NCBI RefSeq assembly: GCF_037975245.1 | Contig: NC_092564.1 | Location: 13,044,484 to 13,108,483, forward strand | Direction: 5' to 3' | Origin: Apostichopus japonicus | Taxonomy: Eukaryota; Echinodermata; Holothuroidea; Aspidochirotida; Stichopodidae | DNA: 64,000 bases | Shown: positions 13,001-25,081 of the stretch, piece after piece | Layout: each line of letters opens with the position of its first letter | Numbering within the stretch: the first letter of the stretch is position 1 | Translations under genes and position numbers: made by a program | The notes under the pieces: generated by a model | Database searches by the model: none | Seen by the model: only the letters and a program-made list of their open reading frames with translations | Told to the model about the DNA's origin: nothing

Positions 13001-16000
13001 ATTAAATGTTCAATATATATATATAGTAATTATATACAGGTATAAGTTAGTTTTAGTCAGTAACTAGCTATTATTTTCTTACAAAACCACTTCTTAAAGG
13101 ATGTGACTGACTTAACGTTTCATGCGGTTATAACAATTAATCAATTATGTCACAATAACTATGGCTAGGTTGATAATAAATTATTGACGTGCATCTGATT
13201 ATTTAGTCAAGCAATATCCCTCAATGCAAAATCCACCAATTTCTTATTAATAATAGAACAACTTCCCAAGACAATAGTAAAGGAAAACCGCAGTAAAAAC
13301 ATGCAACTTACATTAGAGCTAAGCAAATTGGCTTCTTGGATGTAGGATTTACCACCGTACATAGCATGGCGGATGAGAGACATATTCATAATCTTCTCAT
13401 ATAAAAAGAGAAGGGAAGGAATGAGGAAGAACTTCCAGAAACGAGGACCATGGAGAAGCAGAAAGCCCCAGAAACCGACGTAGAGAAGGTGAGTAACGTA
13501 GAATACCTGTAAATAACAACAGAAAAAAGGGACAGGTAGTCCATGGATATGCCGTAAATATCAACACAGAAAATGATGTAATCTATTGTTTGTCTATCAT
13601 ACCTAGGCACAACATATCATTGTTTATGAACTTTTATGAGAAATCATTCAGTTTATAAGTATTATACATATGTGGATCATTTATGGATCTTATACATGTG
13701 GATATTATACATGTGTGGAGTGTTAGCTCAGTGGTTATTAAACGCCGGTGCCTTCCAATCATAAGGTTCCCGGTTCGAGTCACTCCAAGATTAATGTATG
13801 TCGTCCAGTTATACAGAGTTGTTGACAATTGACAATTCATATAAGCATTGACGTTAAATATGAATGTAAGAGACTGACTTCGGTCAGCTTGCGGCTTTGA
13901 TAAGCCATAATGGCTTCTTCGCGAGTTCCTGCTTGGATCTAAAATACATACAAAAATACATACATACTTAGGAATTTGAATAATTTTTTGTATGTGTAGG
14001 TTCCTGACCTTTGACGTCATCAACTATGGAAAGCATATCGTTATCAACTACTCAGTTAGGCATACATGCAAACACGTACCAAGTTTTTTTAAGTTCATCA
14101 GTGTTACAGTTTTGCCGAATTGTTGGATCTATATCACAGATATTAACAAATAGAAGCCATATCGAAAATGCTGACTGCATTCGCTATACAGCGATTTGAC
14201 AGTCACTCGCGCGCAATGAATCGCGCAAAGGGTGCCTACATTATAGTAACGAGGTTTCGACGAAATCCTGATTTAATCGTCAAAATATCTTTCATTTTCA
14301 CAAATTAATTAGAAAAACTTCATGCACCAGATCAGCTTGGATTTTGTGGAAACCAACTTACTAGTTAAAATGAATTATAACTCACGGGTCTTTAACCGCT
14401 GATTACACAGTTGTTCTTACTTGTTTTAAGAAATATCCTAGTATGTTCCCAATTGTAGAACCCTACCTTGGGCCCGAGACATATTATATTGTTCACTATG
14501 CTCATTTTTATTAGACAGAAACTATAAAACTCACTGCATGTATTTTATCTGCAATAGGCCTTATCCTGAAGGGGGTGGGGGGGGGGGGCTTCCTTCCTGG
14601 CCTGCTACTATACATGTTTGCTAGATGAGAACAGTCTGCATGTACGCCTATATCACAGCTTACGCATTTGATCGCAAACATTTATAAGAACATTGAGATG
14701 CAGGAGCCTTCCTCAAAAGTCATTAGTGTCCAAAGTCGGTTATTATCGTCTTCATTTCAAACCATTTGCTTCTGTCGCAGGGGGAAGTGTACAAATAACC
14801 TTTATTGAAAGCAAAGTATATTTTGCACTGTTAAAGAGTTTTAGCGATCGTTTTGTTTGTTTGAGTTGGTTAAGTTTGTTTTGCTCTGTTCCTTTCCTTC
14901 TGTTTTTCTTTTGATGACGTGGGGTGGTGGGGGGGGGGGCGATTTTCCAAAGCTAAGGTAAAGTCCTCTTTAATTATTGCGCACTATGATGCCAGTATCA
15001 TTATTTATCGGTACCAACTGATATCGGCTTAAGATTTACCTATATAGAGTTATGAAGGAGGAAAGAAAATCCTAAACATAAAACAAGATACTAACCTGTA
15101 ACACATAATGGTATATATTATGCATGGTAGGCCTGTTTAGATAAGCTAAACACTGTATAAGCAGTCTGATAGTTATATGCTTTAAATACCCTCTAAATAA
15201 TAAAATAGCCAATGGGTTCTTAGAATGTGAAACGTATATGTTAGTGTTAAATTACAGAAAATAAGTACCAAACATGATAACATTCCATCTTGCATTACCA
15301 TCGTAAAACTGTTGAAATACAACACTTTGACATGACTAATAAGGTTAAGGAGGAAATATTGTACGCGCAGTTATAGTATGGCCTAATTCAAGAATACATT
15401 TACACAACTTAGTTTTTGTGTTTTTCTTCTCTCTACTTTTTTCTTAAGCCAAATATTTTGTCCGTGATCAGAATTTCTCATGACTTCCCGCGACCACTCG
15501 GCTATCTCAGGATGGGGAGGGTAGGGGGAGGCCGGGGGGGTTGAAAACAGATATGTGAACATATCGGAATGAAGACAGGTATATAAGTTACTCGTCGTAC
15601 GTCATTGAAACTACACTTGATGTCAACACAATGACTTCTATAACAAATAACATAGTGCCAAGAAATGGTGTGATAATCGCTTATTATAATGTGCCTCGCA
15701 TGCATACCTGAAAGTGACCATGCCGTCTAATGAAGTCCATGGAACATACGACCATGATAAGCAACATGATATCCAATACCCAACCAGTTTGAAAGGCTGT
15801 TCCAGCGACCCAGGGATGACCCAACTTGGTAAGTTGCGGGTTGGTAAGCAAAACTTCGACGATGGTAATTTTTCCATCGCTCCCCTTTGCCACGATATCT
15901 ATAACAAAGTGTTACAGTATATGGGTATATGAATTGGGGTGGCAGATACTGAAAATGGTGAAGACAATCGGGTAAAAACTGGAAGAGCAGTGTATAAGTG

Positions 16001-18562
16001 GGATTCAAGTTTTATTACAGGACAAATATCTTATTAGATGTTCTTTTTGCTTATACTATATAATTAACTTCAATAAACTGTTCCATCATGAACTCTAACT
16101 GAGCATGTGTTATTTCGCAGTTAACCAATCAGAGCAAGTCATGATGCGATATCACGTTTGTATACGGACCGCCATCGGTTTCACAATGTTATCAATATAA
16201 TTCGGTGCGTGATGTCACGAGACAATGTCACTTTGTTTTAATTACGAGTAAACGTCAGGATACCACTATTTAAAAGCAAACTGGTAAATAGCAACAGATA
16301 TATTCAATCTGAAAGAAAATGAAAACTTTTGGTTTTCAGTTTGAATCTATCGGCATTTTTTTTTTTTTTGGCGGTGCATTCGTTCATTCCTGTCAATATC
16401 AATATGTTATGAAGACAAATGAGAATGTGAAGACAAATGTTGTTTCCCTTTTTTTAATATCAGTATTGTCATTTATATATCAGAAAATAATACCAAAATA
16501 TCATTCACCTCCATATATTCTATTGAAAATTCCTTAGGGTAAGCAGTTTAACATGTTGCCAATGGTTAAGCGTTTTCACTTTCTGGCATATTCTTTTGTA
16601 TTTCTGGAGTGTTCTGGAGTGTTATCTCATTGGTTAACGCCGGTGTAGCAGTACAAACTGTCGCAAATATTCCATATTCAGTATATACTGTCCCAGTCCC
16701 ACTGGGACAGTTTATACTAAATAGTCCCCGCGGACACTTTGTACAGGGAGACACTCTGTACTGTCACACCGGTACCTTCCAATCATAAGGTCCCGAGTTC
16801 GAGTCACTCCAAGATTAATGTATGTCGTCCAGTTACAGAGTTGTTGACAATTCATAATCATGGACGTTCAAATATGAATCTAAGAGACTGACTTCGGTCA
16901 GCTTGCGGCTTTGATAAGCCAATGAGGCTTCTTCGCGAGATCCTGCTTACAGGAGGATCTAAAATACATACATATATACATAATGCTGATTATCTGTTCC
17001 GTACTGCACGAAACTCAATGGGAGAAGAAACTATACTTTTATTATGTAACGATACTCATTTATTCAAAGATAGACGATGATTTGTTTTTGCACGGATCGA
17101 GACAACTTTGGCGGTAACGAAACACATGTTGCATCAAACTTGAATTGATACCTACCAGCATTTCCTATGTGGGCTATAGTGTGACACAAGGCTTGGATTG
17201 CGATAATGTAGCCGACATAACGATGAGCGTCGATGTTTTCATCGATCTGGATATATCTGTGCAACCTTGATGATCGAAGATAAGTCAAAAACTTTCTGAG
17301 TACGAAGACCACAATGATGGCACAGTTGAAATTAAGACAAGCTCCGTTACCTCGAGCTGAAAATGGAAAAGACACAAAAGTTATCAGGCATCATGTGGTT
17401 TCCAGCAAATGGGAGGGGGGGGAGTGGAGGAAGAGCCTGATCGCCCATCTAGTCCCGCTCTAGCCCCCCCCCCCCTTAACAAAGGGAAACTTAGAGGAAT
17501 AAGCTCCATCACGAGATTTCAATTGAAAAATTTCCGGTGTCAGACGAGCCTCATGAGCTCAACAAGTTTTTTGAGTTAAGTAGTTGTAAGATATAACGTA
17601 ATCATAAATGCTAACGTATAAGTCTACAGTTAAGGAAAGGTTAAAAGGTTATATATGCATCAAGCTATTCTGTAATAACTCCTTGTTTGGAGAAAGAAGA
17701 TGGATTAAAGTAAAGGGCACAGTGGGAAAGGGAGGCGGGGGGGGGGGGGGCATATGAGAACTATTTAATATTTTTAGTTCTTCTTATATTTTGAAACACA
17801 ACTTGAAAAATATATTTAAAATTGTTCAACCTGTACGACATTATTTGATATGAACACATGACGAGCGAAGCTAATACTTACACTGCTTATGGCATTTTAT
17901 TATCGAAAAAAAAAATATTTAAAACACAATTAGTACAATCAACTGAAAAGTTTTATTTGTTAAGGAGTCGATGGTTTATGTAAATATTTACCTATAGCTA
18001 AGTACCAGTTAGCTCCGTTGGTAATACGCCATTTGTAAGTAGCTTCCGAGAAGAGCGACAAGTTGATGACAGAGTAAATGATTAGTAACACAAAACTGTT
18101 CCTGTTGTTTCTGTTCCTGCACCAACTAATAAACTTACTAGCGTTGTTAATCATGTTAACGATTGCAGATTTGCGGCTAGGTTTGCTCTTGGACTGGGAA
18201 ATTAAACCTGGAACACTTTAGAATAAACAGCGAAAGAAAACAAAACAAAAAATACGATTAAATTCATTACGGTACATTCTTTTAAATGCAGCGTGCGAAA
18301 TATATTCACACAAAAAATCCCATGCATGTAATTAAGTAATAACCAGTGATATTTTGCCTATAAGAAGCTACGGGAACTGATCAAATGGTGATATTGATCC
18401 GAATGGTATAGTTTGATGGTTAGTGGGAGGAGGAGTATTGGATTTGGGGTCTAGTCCTGATTGCCTAATGCGGCCTATCCGAAAAGAAGAATTTGCAAGG
18501 TGTCGTCTGAGTAAGATTCAATATTGTGCTGTTTCTTTTCTACAACTGGACCGAATTAATGC

Positions 18563-18625
<63 letters not shown>

Positions 18626-21600
18626 TCATGATATGTACCTTAGGTCGACAGTTTATGGTAAAAACGTGTACCTTAGGTCGACAGTGTACCTATATATATA
18701 TATATATATATATTTATATAAAATCTGCAAAAACCGAGACTCAGACTTCGTTCATTTGCTTTTAATAACTTGTCATGTTTAGGATATCATCATATAAAAG
18801 GGATTAAAGCTTATAGCGCACTCTACTTACTTGAGAGACATATTTGGAAGAAGATCAGGATATTTTTTGAATTGTTGTAACATTTCCTCATATGAAATGG
18901 TACCGTCCTGATCCTCGTCTACTTCTGCCGTAAACTCTTCCAGCAGTTTGTCATAGTCAGCATCCGTAATGCTTATATTCGAGTCGGCGAGACTACTGGA
19001 TAACATCATATCCAACTCGTCTTGATCTAGACGCCCGTCTCCTGCAAAAAAAAAAAAACACGGCATAAATATTCATAATAATAATTTTACGTATGAAAAA
19101 ATGTTTAATTGCTCTTGGTTACAAACAGACAATGATGTTCCAGTGTGTCTGTGTGTGTGTGGTCGTAGATACGTAATGTATTATTCCAACAAACTTGAGA
19201 AATTGGGAACCATGCATTTGTTTCCCGCCTCTCGGGTTTTCTGTATGCGACGAAAGACGGAGGTATGTGCAGGCGAGAAGGAGTCGGTTGCGATGGCGGC
19301 GATGGTGATGAAGGTGGTGGAAGGTACAAATTCTTGTAGCTGTCTTCCTCGACTGGAAATGGAACATAGGGTGGGAATATATTTGGGGAGGGGTGCAGGT
19401 GCCCCCAGTTTCATGGTTATGTGATATAGGTACTAATGGAATTTCTATATATAGCTAATTGTATACCACTGATATCGGTCACATCGAACAGAAACTTGAG
19501 TTTGTCTTCCGGGCTGCCATTGATCATCAGCTGGAAGCCGTCAATCATTTCACCGAAGGATATAGTGCCACTACCATCTTTATCAAACAATTCGAAGATC
19601 CGAGGAATGTAAGGAGACTGGAGAAGAAATAGAACAGATTTTGATTGATATAAAGCTCTTTGTGTGCAAATGTTTTTCCCTTTTTCGTTATTTCATATCG
19701 AACCATACTAAAGCTGTGTATATATAAAGTTATCTGTATTTAAGTTGAGTTCACCACAATGTAGCAGTATTCACCAGAATCTAGCAGTAGTTTGATTCAT
19801 GAAAATATTGGTTTTTGAACCGATTGGCCGATCAATTCATCAGTTATGAATTGACATCTGCTTTAATCGATGTTACTGGACTTTTTTTTTTGCTCCTAAT
19901 TTATCGTAAACAAATTTCCCATTCGACAAAGTAAGGGAGGAAGCATTTTTTTCATTATGTTAACCAATACAGTCGATGTTTAACATGTCGTGGCGGAAGT
20001 GTGCATTATATGAATGCATTTAACACAGTAAAACATGGTATATACATGTACTACAAAGGTGGAGTGTTAGCTCAGTGGTTAACGCCTATGCATTCCAATC
20101 ATAAGGTCCCCGGTTCGAGTCACTCCAAGATTAATGTATGTCGTCCAGTTACAGAGTTGTTGACAATTGACAATTCATGATCATGGACGTTAAATATGAA
20201 TGTAAGAGATTGACTTCGGTCAGCTTGCGGCTTTGATGAGCCAATGAGGCTTCTTCGCGAGTATCAGGAGGATCTAAAATACATACATACATGCAAGCAA
20301 GGCAAAAAAAAACTGTTGAAATCATATGAACGAAATGAAGTTTTAATGTCCGGACTTTAGTAGGTCGATATTTAAATTTAACAGACCTTAAGTGGATATA
20401 CGGTTAGGTTTGAAGTTTTAACAGGTGACAGCATTGCCCAAATGTAAAGATATCAGTCCAATACCTATATGCTGGCCTAAAGTATGTGCATTTTAAAGAA
20501 AGCGCAACTATAACGGGTTTGTTTTAATTAATAAACGCGAACAACCTAAACCGTGTTATGCTTGCCGACGACCTCATCTTTGCCAACTCGAATATCCGGG
20601 ATATTACACACAGCTTAGACTAGATATATATATTAACATAATGTTGGACTATATATTATGGTATTCCCGTAAATTCACTTTGACAAAATAACCGTGAACC
20701 GTAAACTCAGTCTACTATCTTCGGTTACCCGTTATGTAACGGTTAACCGGTCAACTCCGTTACAACAGTATTAAAGGTCATCAACACATGGCCCTTGAAA
20801 TATGCCAACAAGTTAAGTTATGGTCACTCATGCACATGCGCAGTCGTTTTGCCGCCCGTCTTATTAGCATTCTTCCTGACTGAGATGTTTAATTGTTCAA
20901 CTGAACACTGATCGATTTCTAGGATTAAGTTAGAAGGGTCGGGACCCTCATTAAATTAAGAGGTAGTTGCGCTTGTTCGTGGTTTTATTGAATACGTCTG
21001 GTTTGAGTGAGCCATTTTGTAGGGTCACAGTGGTATCCAGAGAGTGAACGTCATGTCTAGAAAAAACTGCAGTAAATTTGATGGTGTGATAAAACGAGTT
21101 TATGTCATCAATGAAGAGTTTTAGATTTGTCTTACCAATCAACACGTTAATAATATCATGAATATAATGTCTTTGAGATGTAACCACGTGTGTGGTTTCA
21201 AGTTTTGTCGAGATGGAAATTCTTTCTAGAGGTTTCCCATTAAGATGTTAGCAAAAGAGGGATCCTTTTTGGTACCCATTGCTGTGCCATGAATCTTTAG
21301 GTAGTGTTTGTTGCCAAATACCAGATATCTGCTAGTCATGATAAGTTGTATCAATTCGGCCAATTCTTTCTTGGTGTGGGTTTTATCACGTTTCGGTTTG
21401 AAGGCTGTTGTTCAGATCTTAATGTCCTCATATTTATGAATATTTGTGTCCAACGAAGACTCATCCAAGGTTACTATCTCATGCATATTAATATTATGAA
21501 GTCAATTGAGCAATAATTCTTTATCATTTTATAGACAACTTCATACACACCAAAATATAATAAACACCAGACAACAAACCAGTAACAAGTGTGTCTTGGT

Positions 21601-24600
21601 TTTATGACAGACAGTATAGGCTTATTAAGCAATTTAAAACAAAGGAACATAACGAACTATTATGGTTTCGTGCGATCATTTGGTATTGGTTTATATTCAA
21701 AGTACAGAGTGCGATATGTCTATTCAGTTTTACGGACCAATTATATCGCACATGTAGACAGAAAAAGTTATATACAAAAACACTTGACTATATAGGGTTA
21801 TCGTATCCATGTTCTTTATTTGATGACATTTCGGCACATACTCGTCTCATATCTCGCTTTATTGCATTATAGCTTCTTTCCCTAACTCAACAGCAATGTA
21901 TCTACCCAGACTTTCTCTGTGCCTCTATATGCGGTATGATGTGACTCTTGTATCGGCTTAGTTCGTATATAGGCGGCCCGTAACAATACAAATATACCAT
22001 CCAGTATATAGCCCAACGAAAACAGTCACTCTGACAGTGGCGCAGCCAGAGGGAAGGAAAGGGGGAGTGGGGTGTAGGGGTCCGACATAAAGTTTGCAAC
22101 AATTGGGAAACTAAAAACAATTCATCAATGGGTAGATTCAGGTGGTAGATTCAAGGAAGGGGGGGGGGTTGCATGATGTCCCCAGTTGGTCACTGTCTAG
22201 GTTAGGTGTTTTTATAATAATAAAAAAAAGTGAAGAAACATTGCGTTCCATCAGACAGATACTAGAAAGATGACTTTAAACTTCCAAATCTCCCTAATAT
22301 GAACATTCTTTGTCTCAATAACTAAATAATATATATGTTGCATACCGGATGCCTCTAATGCATCCAAAACGGAAACTTTTTTGGTGTCCCACACATGAAC
22401 TTTAGTGCTTTGTTTCATCTCTCCTCTTCGAATTTGTTCATATTAGGAGGATTTAGTATAAATCTGATGGAACGCAATGTTTTTCATTACCTTTTTGTTT
22501 TTATTGTATACCGCATATACATGCACAGAAGAGGCGTCAAGCCTATATAATTATGGTGTCATGAACAGTAATACTGATAAATACAAGGGTTAATTCAACT
22601 CAAACGCTCTAAGTCTTAAAACTGGGGACAATAATTTAGTTTGCTGGCGACGCGCCTGCAGTGATTAAAGATACAATTATTTTGTATTCAATACGCTCCA
22701 ATATTCAGATACAGTACCGGTACAAAATAAGGCTAGATTAGCCTGCATACGGAGGAAAGCCAAACAACCTTCAGAAGTATTGTACAGACGAAAAAAAACA
22801 TTTAGGTTCATGTACGGGACACAAAAAGTTTCCGTTTTGGATGCCCTAGAGGCATCCAGTATGCAACATACGTGTTATTGAGATTGACGGATAAGTGAAT
22901 TGGCACTTGGTTTTGTTTGATGCAAAGACATAAACCCCATTAACCCCCACCCCCTCCCCTCCCCAACCCAAGATGAACACGGAAAGACACAGAAAGAGAA
23001 AGATAAACATAATCTTCTTTCCAAATTGGTCAGCAAAGCTTAAAGAAATATTTGCCAAAAAAATTATTCGAACTCAAACTAGATAGATTCTATACGGTAT
23101 TACCAAATTTGATCTTATATAGATATGGACCAAATATATTCATTTAGATCTTATATTATCCTATATTTACTCATCTATACCCAGGGACGGCTCCAAGATT
23201 TTAGAAAGAAGGAGGTGTGGTAGTGGGCTCGTTACAGAATGTGTGGGGATTCCTTCACCAGAATGGAAATGAAATTGTTTAAGTCAAATGATGCATTCTG
23301 AGGTGTATAATATATGTTAACAGAAAATTGGGCTAATAACTACTTCCGCTTTTTTGCATGAGATGGAAAAGACGGCATCGACCCTACGCCTCAACCTCCC
23401 CCCCCCCCTCCCCCGCCCGATCCTCCCTAGATTCGCGTCTGATTCCATTTTTTAAACGGTTGGATATAGTATGTTACTGAAAGATTTTTAGCCCTATAAT
23501 GTTAATAATCTTACCTCCTTATTTTCAAAGTTCTCTTTAAAGGCTTCTAAGGTAATTGTTTTGCTGCCTTTGGAATTTTCCTTGAACTTTTTCGTCACCA
23601 TTTGCAGCCATTCCTCAGTCTTATCGCCCATTTTTTAATGAAATGTAATCTACCGGTACTGTTGGCTTGTACTGTCTTTGATGAAGTCGTTAATGGTTAT
23701 GTTGTAATTATTAGCCTGGCATATATATATATATACATTCACAATACGTTGATTCAATACATAATGTAGCATATAAACAATGGAATAGTGGCGCCCTCCT
23801 CTTTTGTGTTGAACTCAGATTTGCTTGTTCGTTTTTCTTTTTCTCTTTTGTCAGGCGACAGCCGAAAGCGGCGGATCCACTGAGGGTGCAGGGAACACCT
23901 TTAGAAGTAACTAATTCCATATTTGTTAAAAAAATAGAGCCCTTTTTGATATTTAATGATCGCCCTTTTGTTGAGAAACTAATAAAAAATGTTATAACAA
24001 AGTATCTTTTTGTTGAACAATTATAAGAATACATATATGAATAAAACTTGCCCTTTTGTGTAAAATATTTGAATTTGTGATACAGGATGGAAAGATGGTC
24101 CATTTTGTCGGGACGTTTGAAAGGTAATTTTTCGGTTTGCCCCCCCCCCCATCTTAGCGAAATGTACCACAGTCCTTCACAACTTGCTCTGCTCCTCTCC
24201 CCCCCCCCCCCGTCTCTCCCCCACCTGTAACGGGACTGGGCTGTAGAGAGTGGATCAAGTTCTTTGGCTTTCGTACCTAATGCTCTAATTTAGGTGACAC
24301 TCTTTAGAAAAAAGTGTACGCTTTGCATAAACACATGTATGTATATCTGACTTAAATAAACTACATTTCAATCTATTAAAATGACTCAATTTCAATTGAG
24401 TAAAATGATTAAGGTATATGCCTACATTGATTCAATGCATTGCACATATGTCATACAAGAAAAGTAGGATTGTCTCTTTCCGTAGTCATTCAAACGATAT
24501 TGTGTAGGCCTAAACGAGATCACACAGTAAGTTGATGTCCTAAAGCAGGGGTTCCCTAACTGGGATGCATGAACCCACAGGGGGGTGCGTGAGTCCATCC

Positions 24601-25081
24601 GAGGGGTTCGTGTTACGTTTCTGAAAGTCAAAACTAGAGTACTTTTTGTTGAACTAGAATCTGATATAATTTAGTAATGTTCAAAAACCTCTGTCCTAAA
24701 ACATTAACGAAGGTGAGGAACTAAATTGGGGAGGGCGCATGGTGTAGGGTGGGAAGAGCCGAAGAGGTATGGTGATTACCTAAAGCTTATGCTATTACAT
24801 CTAGTAGACCCGTTATATAACATAAAAAATATCATCGCCATTCAGCACCCTCCCCCCCCCCCCCCCCAGCCTGACCTTTCCTAGATTCGCGTCTGATTCT
24901 ATTTTATAAACGGCCGGAGAGTCTGTTCCTAAACGATTTTTATCCCTAATTGTAAAAATCTTACCTTCTTGTCATCAAAGATCTCTTTAAAAGCTTCTAA
25001 GGTAATTTTATCGCTGCCTTTGGCACCTTCCTTGAACTTTTTCGTCACCATTTGCTGCCATTCCTCAGTCTTATCGCCCAT
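4040..25081 (-). CDS. NOX5: NADPH oxidase 5 (NOX5), complete, 13 coding exons, 746 aa
   Basis: NOX5 moves electrons from NADPH through FAD and two hemes across the membrane to make superoxide, and is switched on by calcium. Coding exons on the minus strand, 5' to 3': 24965-25081 (alternative 23515-23631), 19467-19617, 18831-19041, 17992-18215, 17156-17356, 15708-15898, 13312-13506, 12008-12140, 11330-11475, 8937-9002, 7935-8144, 6917-7180, 4040-4171. All junctions are GT-AG and in phase, giving 2241 nt. EF-hand loops lie at residues 51-62, 87-98 and 131-142; the first EF-hand, in exon 1, is degenerate. Heme-binding histidines fit H279/H293 and H371/H384. HPFTISSAP (463-471) is the FAD motif; GPYGTP (550-555), GAGIGVTPF (569-577) and FFCGAP (719-724) bind NADPH. 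The protein ends in F, as NOX enzymes do. Length matches the family (about 720-765 aa). EF-hands directly before the oxidase, with no peroxidase domain seen, exclude DUOX. Confidence 0.95.
4200..6900. other. NOX5 last intron, mostly unremarkable
   Basis: The intron between exons 12 and 13 contains a GGTTGTGG-type low-complexity patch at about 4760-4810, a TG/TATG microsatellite at 5926-5962 and a run of G near 6843-6856. Nothing else was recognised. Confidence 0.5.
8145..8930. other. NOX5 intron 10, nothing recognised
   Basis: AT-rich sequence with many ATCGAT/TCGATTA-like words between exons 10 and 11. I found no repeat boundary and no gene. Confidence 0.45.
9324..9888. mobile_element. Non-autonomous hAT-type element, 565 bp
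   Basis: It begins CAGTGGCGGCGCCAGG and ends with the near-perfect inverse (TTGGCGCCGCCACTG), a terminal inverted repeat of at least 14 bp. It is flanked by an exact 8-bp target-site duplication, ATCCTGTG, at 9316-9323 and 9889-9896, the size made by hAT transposases. Just inside each end are long G or C runs. It has no transposase frame. It lies in a NOX5 intron between exons 9 and 10. Confidence 0.9.
10274..11316. repeat. 44-bp minisatellite, about 24 units
   Basis: The unit is about 43-44 bp. Plus-strand units carry ATACTTACACATATGGGGCT followed by TTCATGTTGAGCATGTAGAG. On the minus strand, the sense of NOX5, most units contain GTAAGTAT, a very strong 5' splice-site sequence. The array lies in NOX5 intron 9 and ends only 13 bases downstream of the exon 9 donor. 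Units differ at a few positions and some lack an intact GT. Confidence 0.93.
13717..13966 (+). mobile_element. tRNA-derived SINE
   Basis: The head carries a Pol III A box (TTAGCTCAGTGGTTA...AACGCC, with a small insertion) and a B box (GGTTCGAGTCACTCC). The body shared by all copies has TAATGTATGTCGTCCAGTTA, then GACTTCGGTCAGCTTGCGGC, and it ends in a CATACAAAAATACATA-like tail. It lies in NOX5 intron 6, antisense to the gene. Confidence 0.88.
16615..16985 (+). mobile_element. tRNA-derived SINE, split by a small insertion
   Basis: Same SINE family as the copy near 13.7 kb. The head (TTATCTCATTGGTTAACGCC) and the B box region (CGAGTTCGAGTCACTCC) are separated by a foreign insert at 16646-16768. 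The tail is CATACATATATACATA. Confidence 0.85.
16646..16768. mobile_element. MITE-like insert inside a SINE
   Basis: About 123 bp with imperfect terminal inverted repeats: TGTAGCAGTACAAACTGTC at the left against TGTGACAGTACAGAGTGTC read inward from the right. The flanks CCGGTG and CCGGTA may be a short target duplication. The middle holds an ACTGTCCCAGT/ACTGGGACAGT palindrome. Other SINE copies read straight through this site, so they act as the empty site. Superfamily unknown. Confidence 0.7.
18563..18720. repeat. TA microsatellites flanking a short direct duplication
   Basis: Two (TA)n runs enclose two copies of GTACCTTAGGTCGACAGT. It lies in the NOX5 intron between exons 3 and 4. Confidence 0.85.
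20061..20294 (+). mobile_element. tRNA-derived SINE, uninterrupted
   Basis: Intact head with TTAGCTCAGTGGTTAACGCC and GGTTCGAGTCACTCC, the family body, and a CATACATACATGC tail. It lies in the NOX5 intron between exon 2 and the first coding exons. Confidence 0.9.
20553..20625 (+). mobile_element. Tiny reverse-transcriptase remnant
   Basis: About 70 bases translate to [20 protein letters not shown], with an A-D-D core typical of LINE reverse transcriptases. The frame is too short for a clade call. Confidence 0.4.
20945..21430 (-). mobile_element. Penelope-like element fragment
   Basis: On the minus strand the fragment reads [19 protein letters not shown], later [16 protein letters not shown] and then [19 protein letters not shown]. 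This is the order seen in Penelope-like reverse transcriptases (GTxMxPxxAN, then a DD-containing region, then FLDxTxxxxNGxLxTDxxxK). Stops split it into pieces and both ends are lost, so it is inactive. Confidence 0.7.
22210..22872. repeat. Nested inverted repeats, fold-back-like
   Basis: One pair is AACATTGCGTTCCATCAGA near 22238 against TCTGATGGAACGCAATGTTT near 22465. Another is GCATACCGGATGCCTC and CATCCAAAACGGAAACTTTT near 22341-22390 against its inverse near 22815-22870. The two pairs overlap, so this is probably a fold-back element or two related MITEs. No target duplication was identified. Confidence 0.65.
23515..23631 (-). CDS. NOX5: NOX5 first coding exon, proximal copy (1b)
   Basis: This is a second, equally intact version of the first coding exon: 39 residues from ATG, open throughout, with a gtaagatt donor in phase 0. 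It matches exon 1a at 30 of 39 residues. The differences cluster in the EF-hand-like part (NSKGSKT against GAKGSDK) and at the C-terminal end (NFENKE against IFDDKK). It lies closer to exon 2. The two copies would act as mutually exclusive alternative first exons, because both carry the start codon and the same exit phase. Confidence 0.82.
24546..24693. mobile_element. Short hAT-type MITE, 148 bp
   Basis: It starts CAGGGGTTCCCTAA and ends with the imperfect inverse TTCAAAAACCTCTG. Flanks are TCCTAAAG (24538-24545) and TCCTAAAA (24694-24701). The related copy of this region near 27953-27960 reads TCCTGAAG straight into CATTAACGAAGG, an empty site. Confidence 0.85.
24965..25081 (-). CDS. NOX5: NOX5 first coding exon, distal copy (1a)
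   Basis: This exon encodes 39 residues from ATG ([17 protein letters not shown] to EIFDDKK), then a gtaagattt donor in phase 0, matching exon 2. The degenerate first EF-hand has [13 protein letters not shown], with Ala where a calcium loop needs Glu at position 12, so it probably does not bind calcium. Its ATG context and about 400 bases upstream also match copy 1b, so the promoter region was duplicated too. Confidence 0.85.

Noticed and set aside
18526-18765. Poly-Tyr/Ile open frame
   Set aside because: A translation of the (TA)n microsatellite.
22030-22200. CAGTGGCGCAGCCAGAGG as the left end of a hAT element
   Set aside because: A possible right end (GGTCACTG) matches poorly and the flanks show no target duplication.
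4040-25081. DUOX in place of NOX5
   Set aside because: There is no peroxidase homology domain. The EF-hands are directly N-terminal to the oxidase, and the length is about 750 residues, not about 1500.
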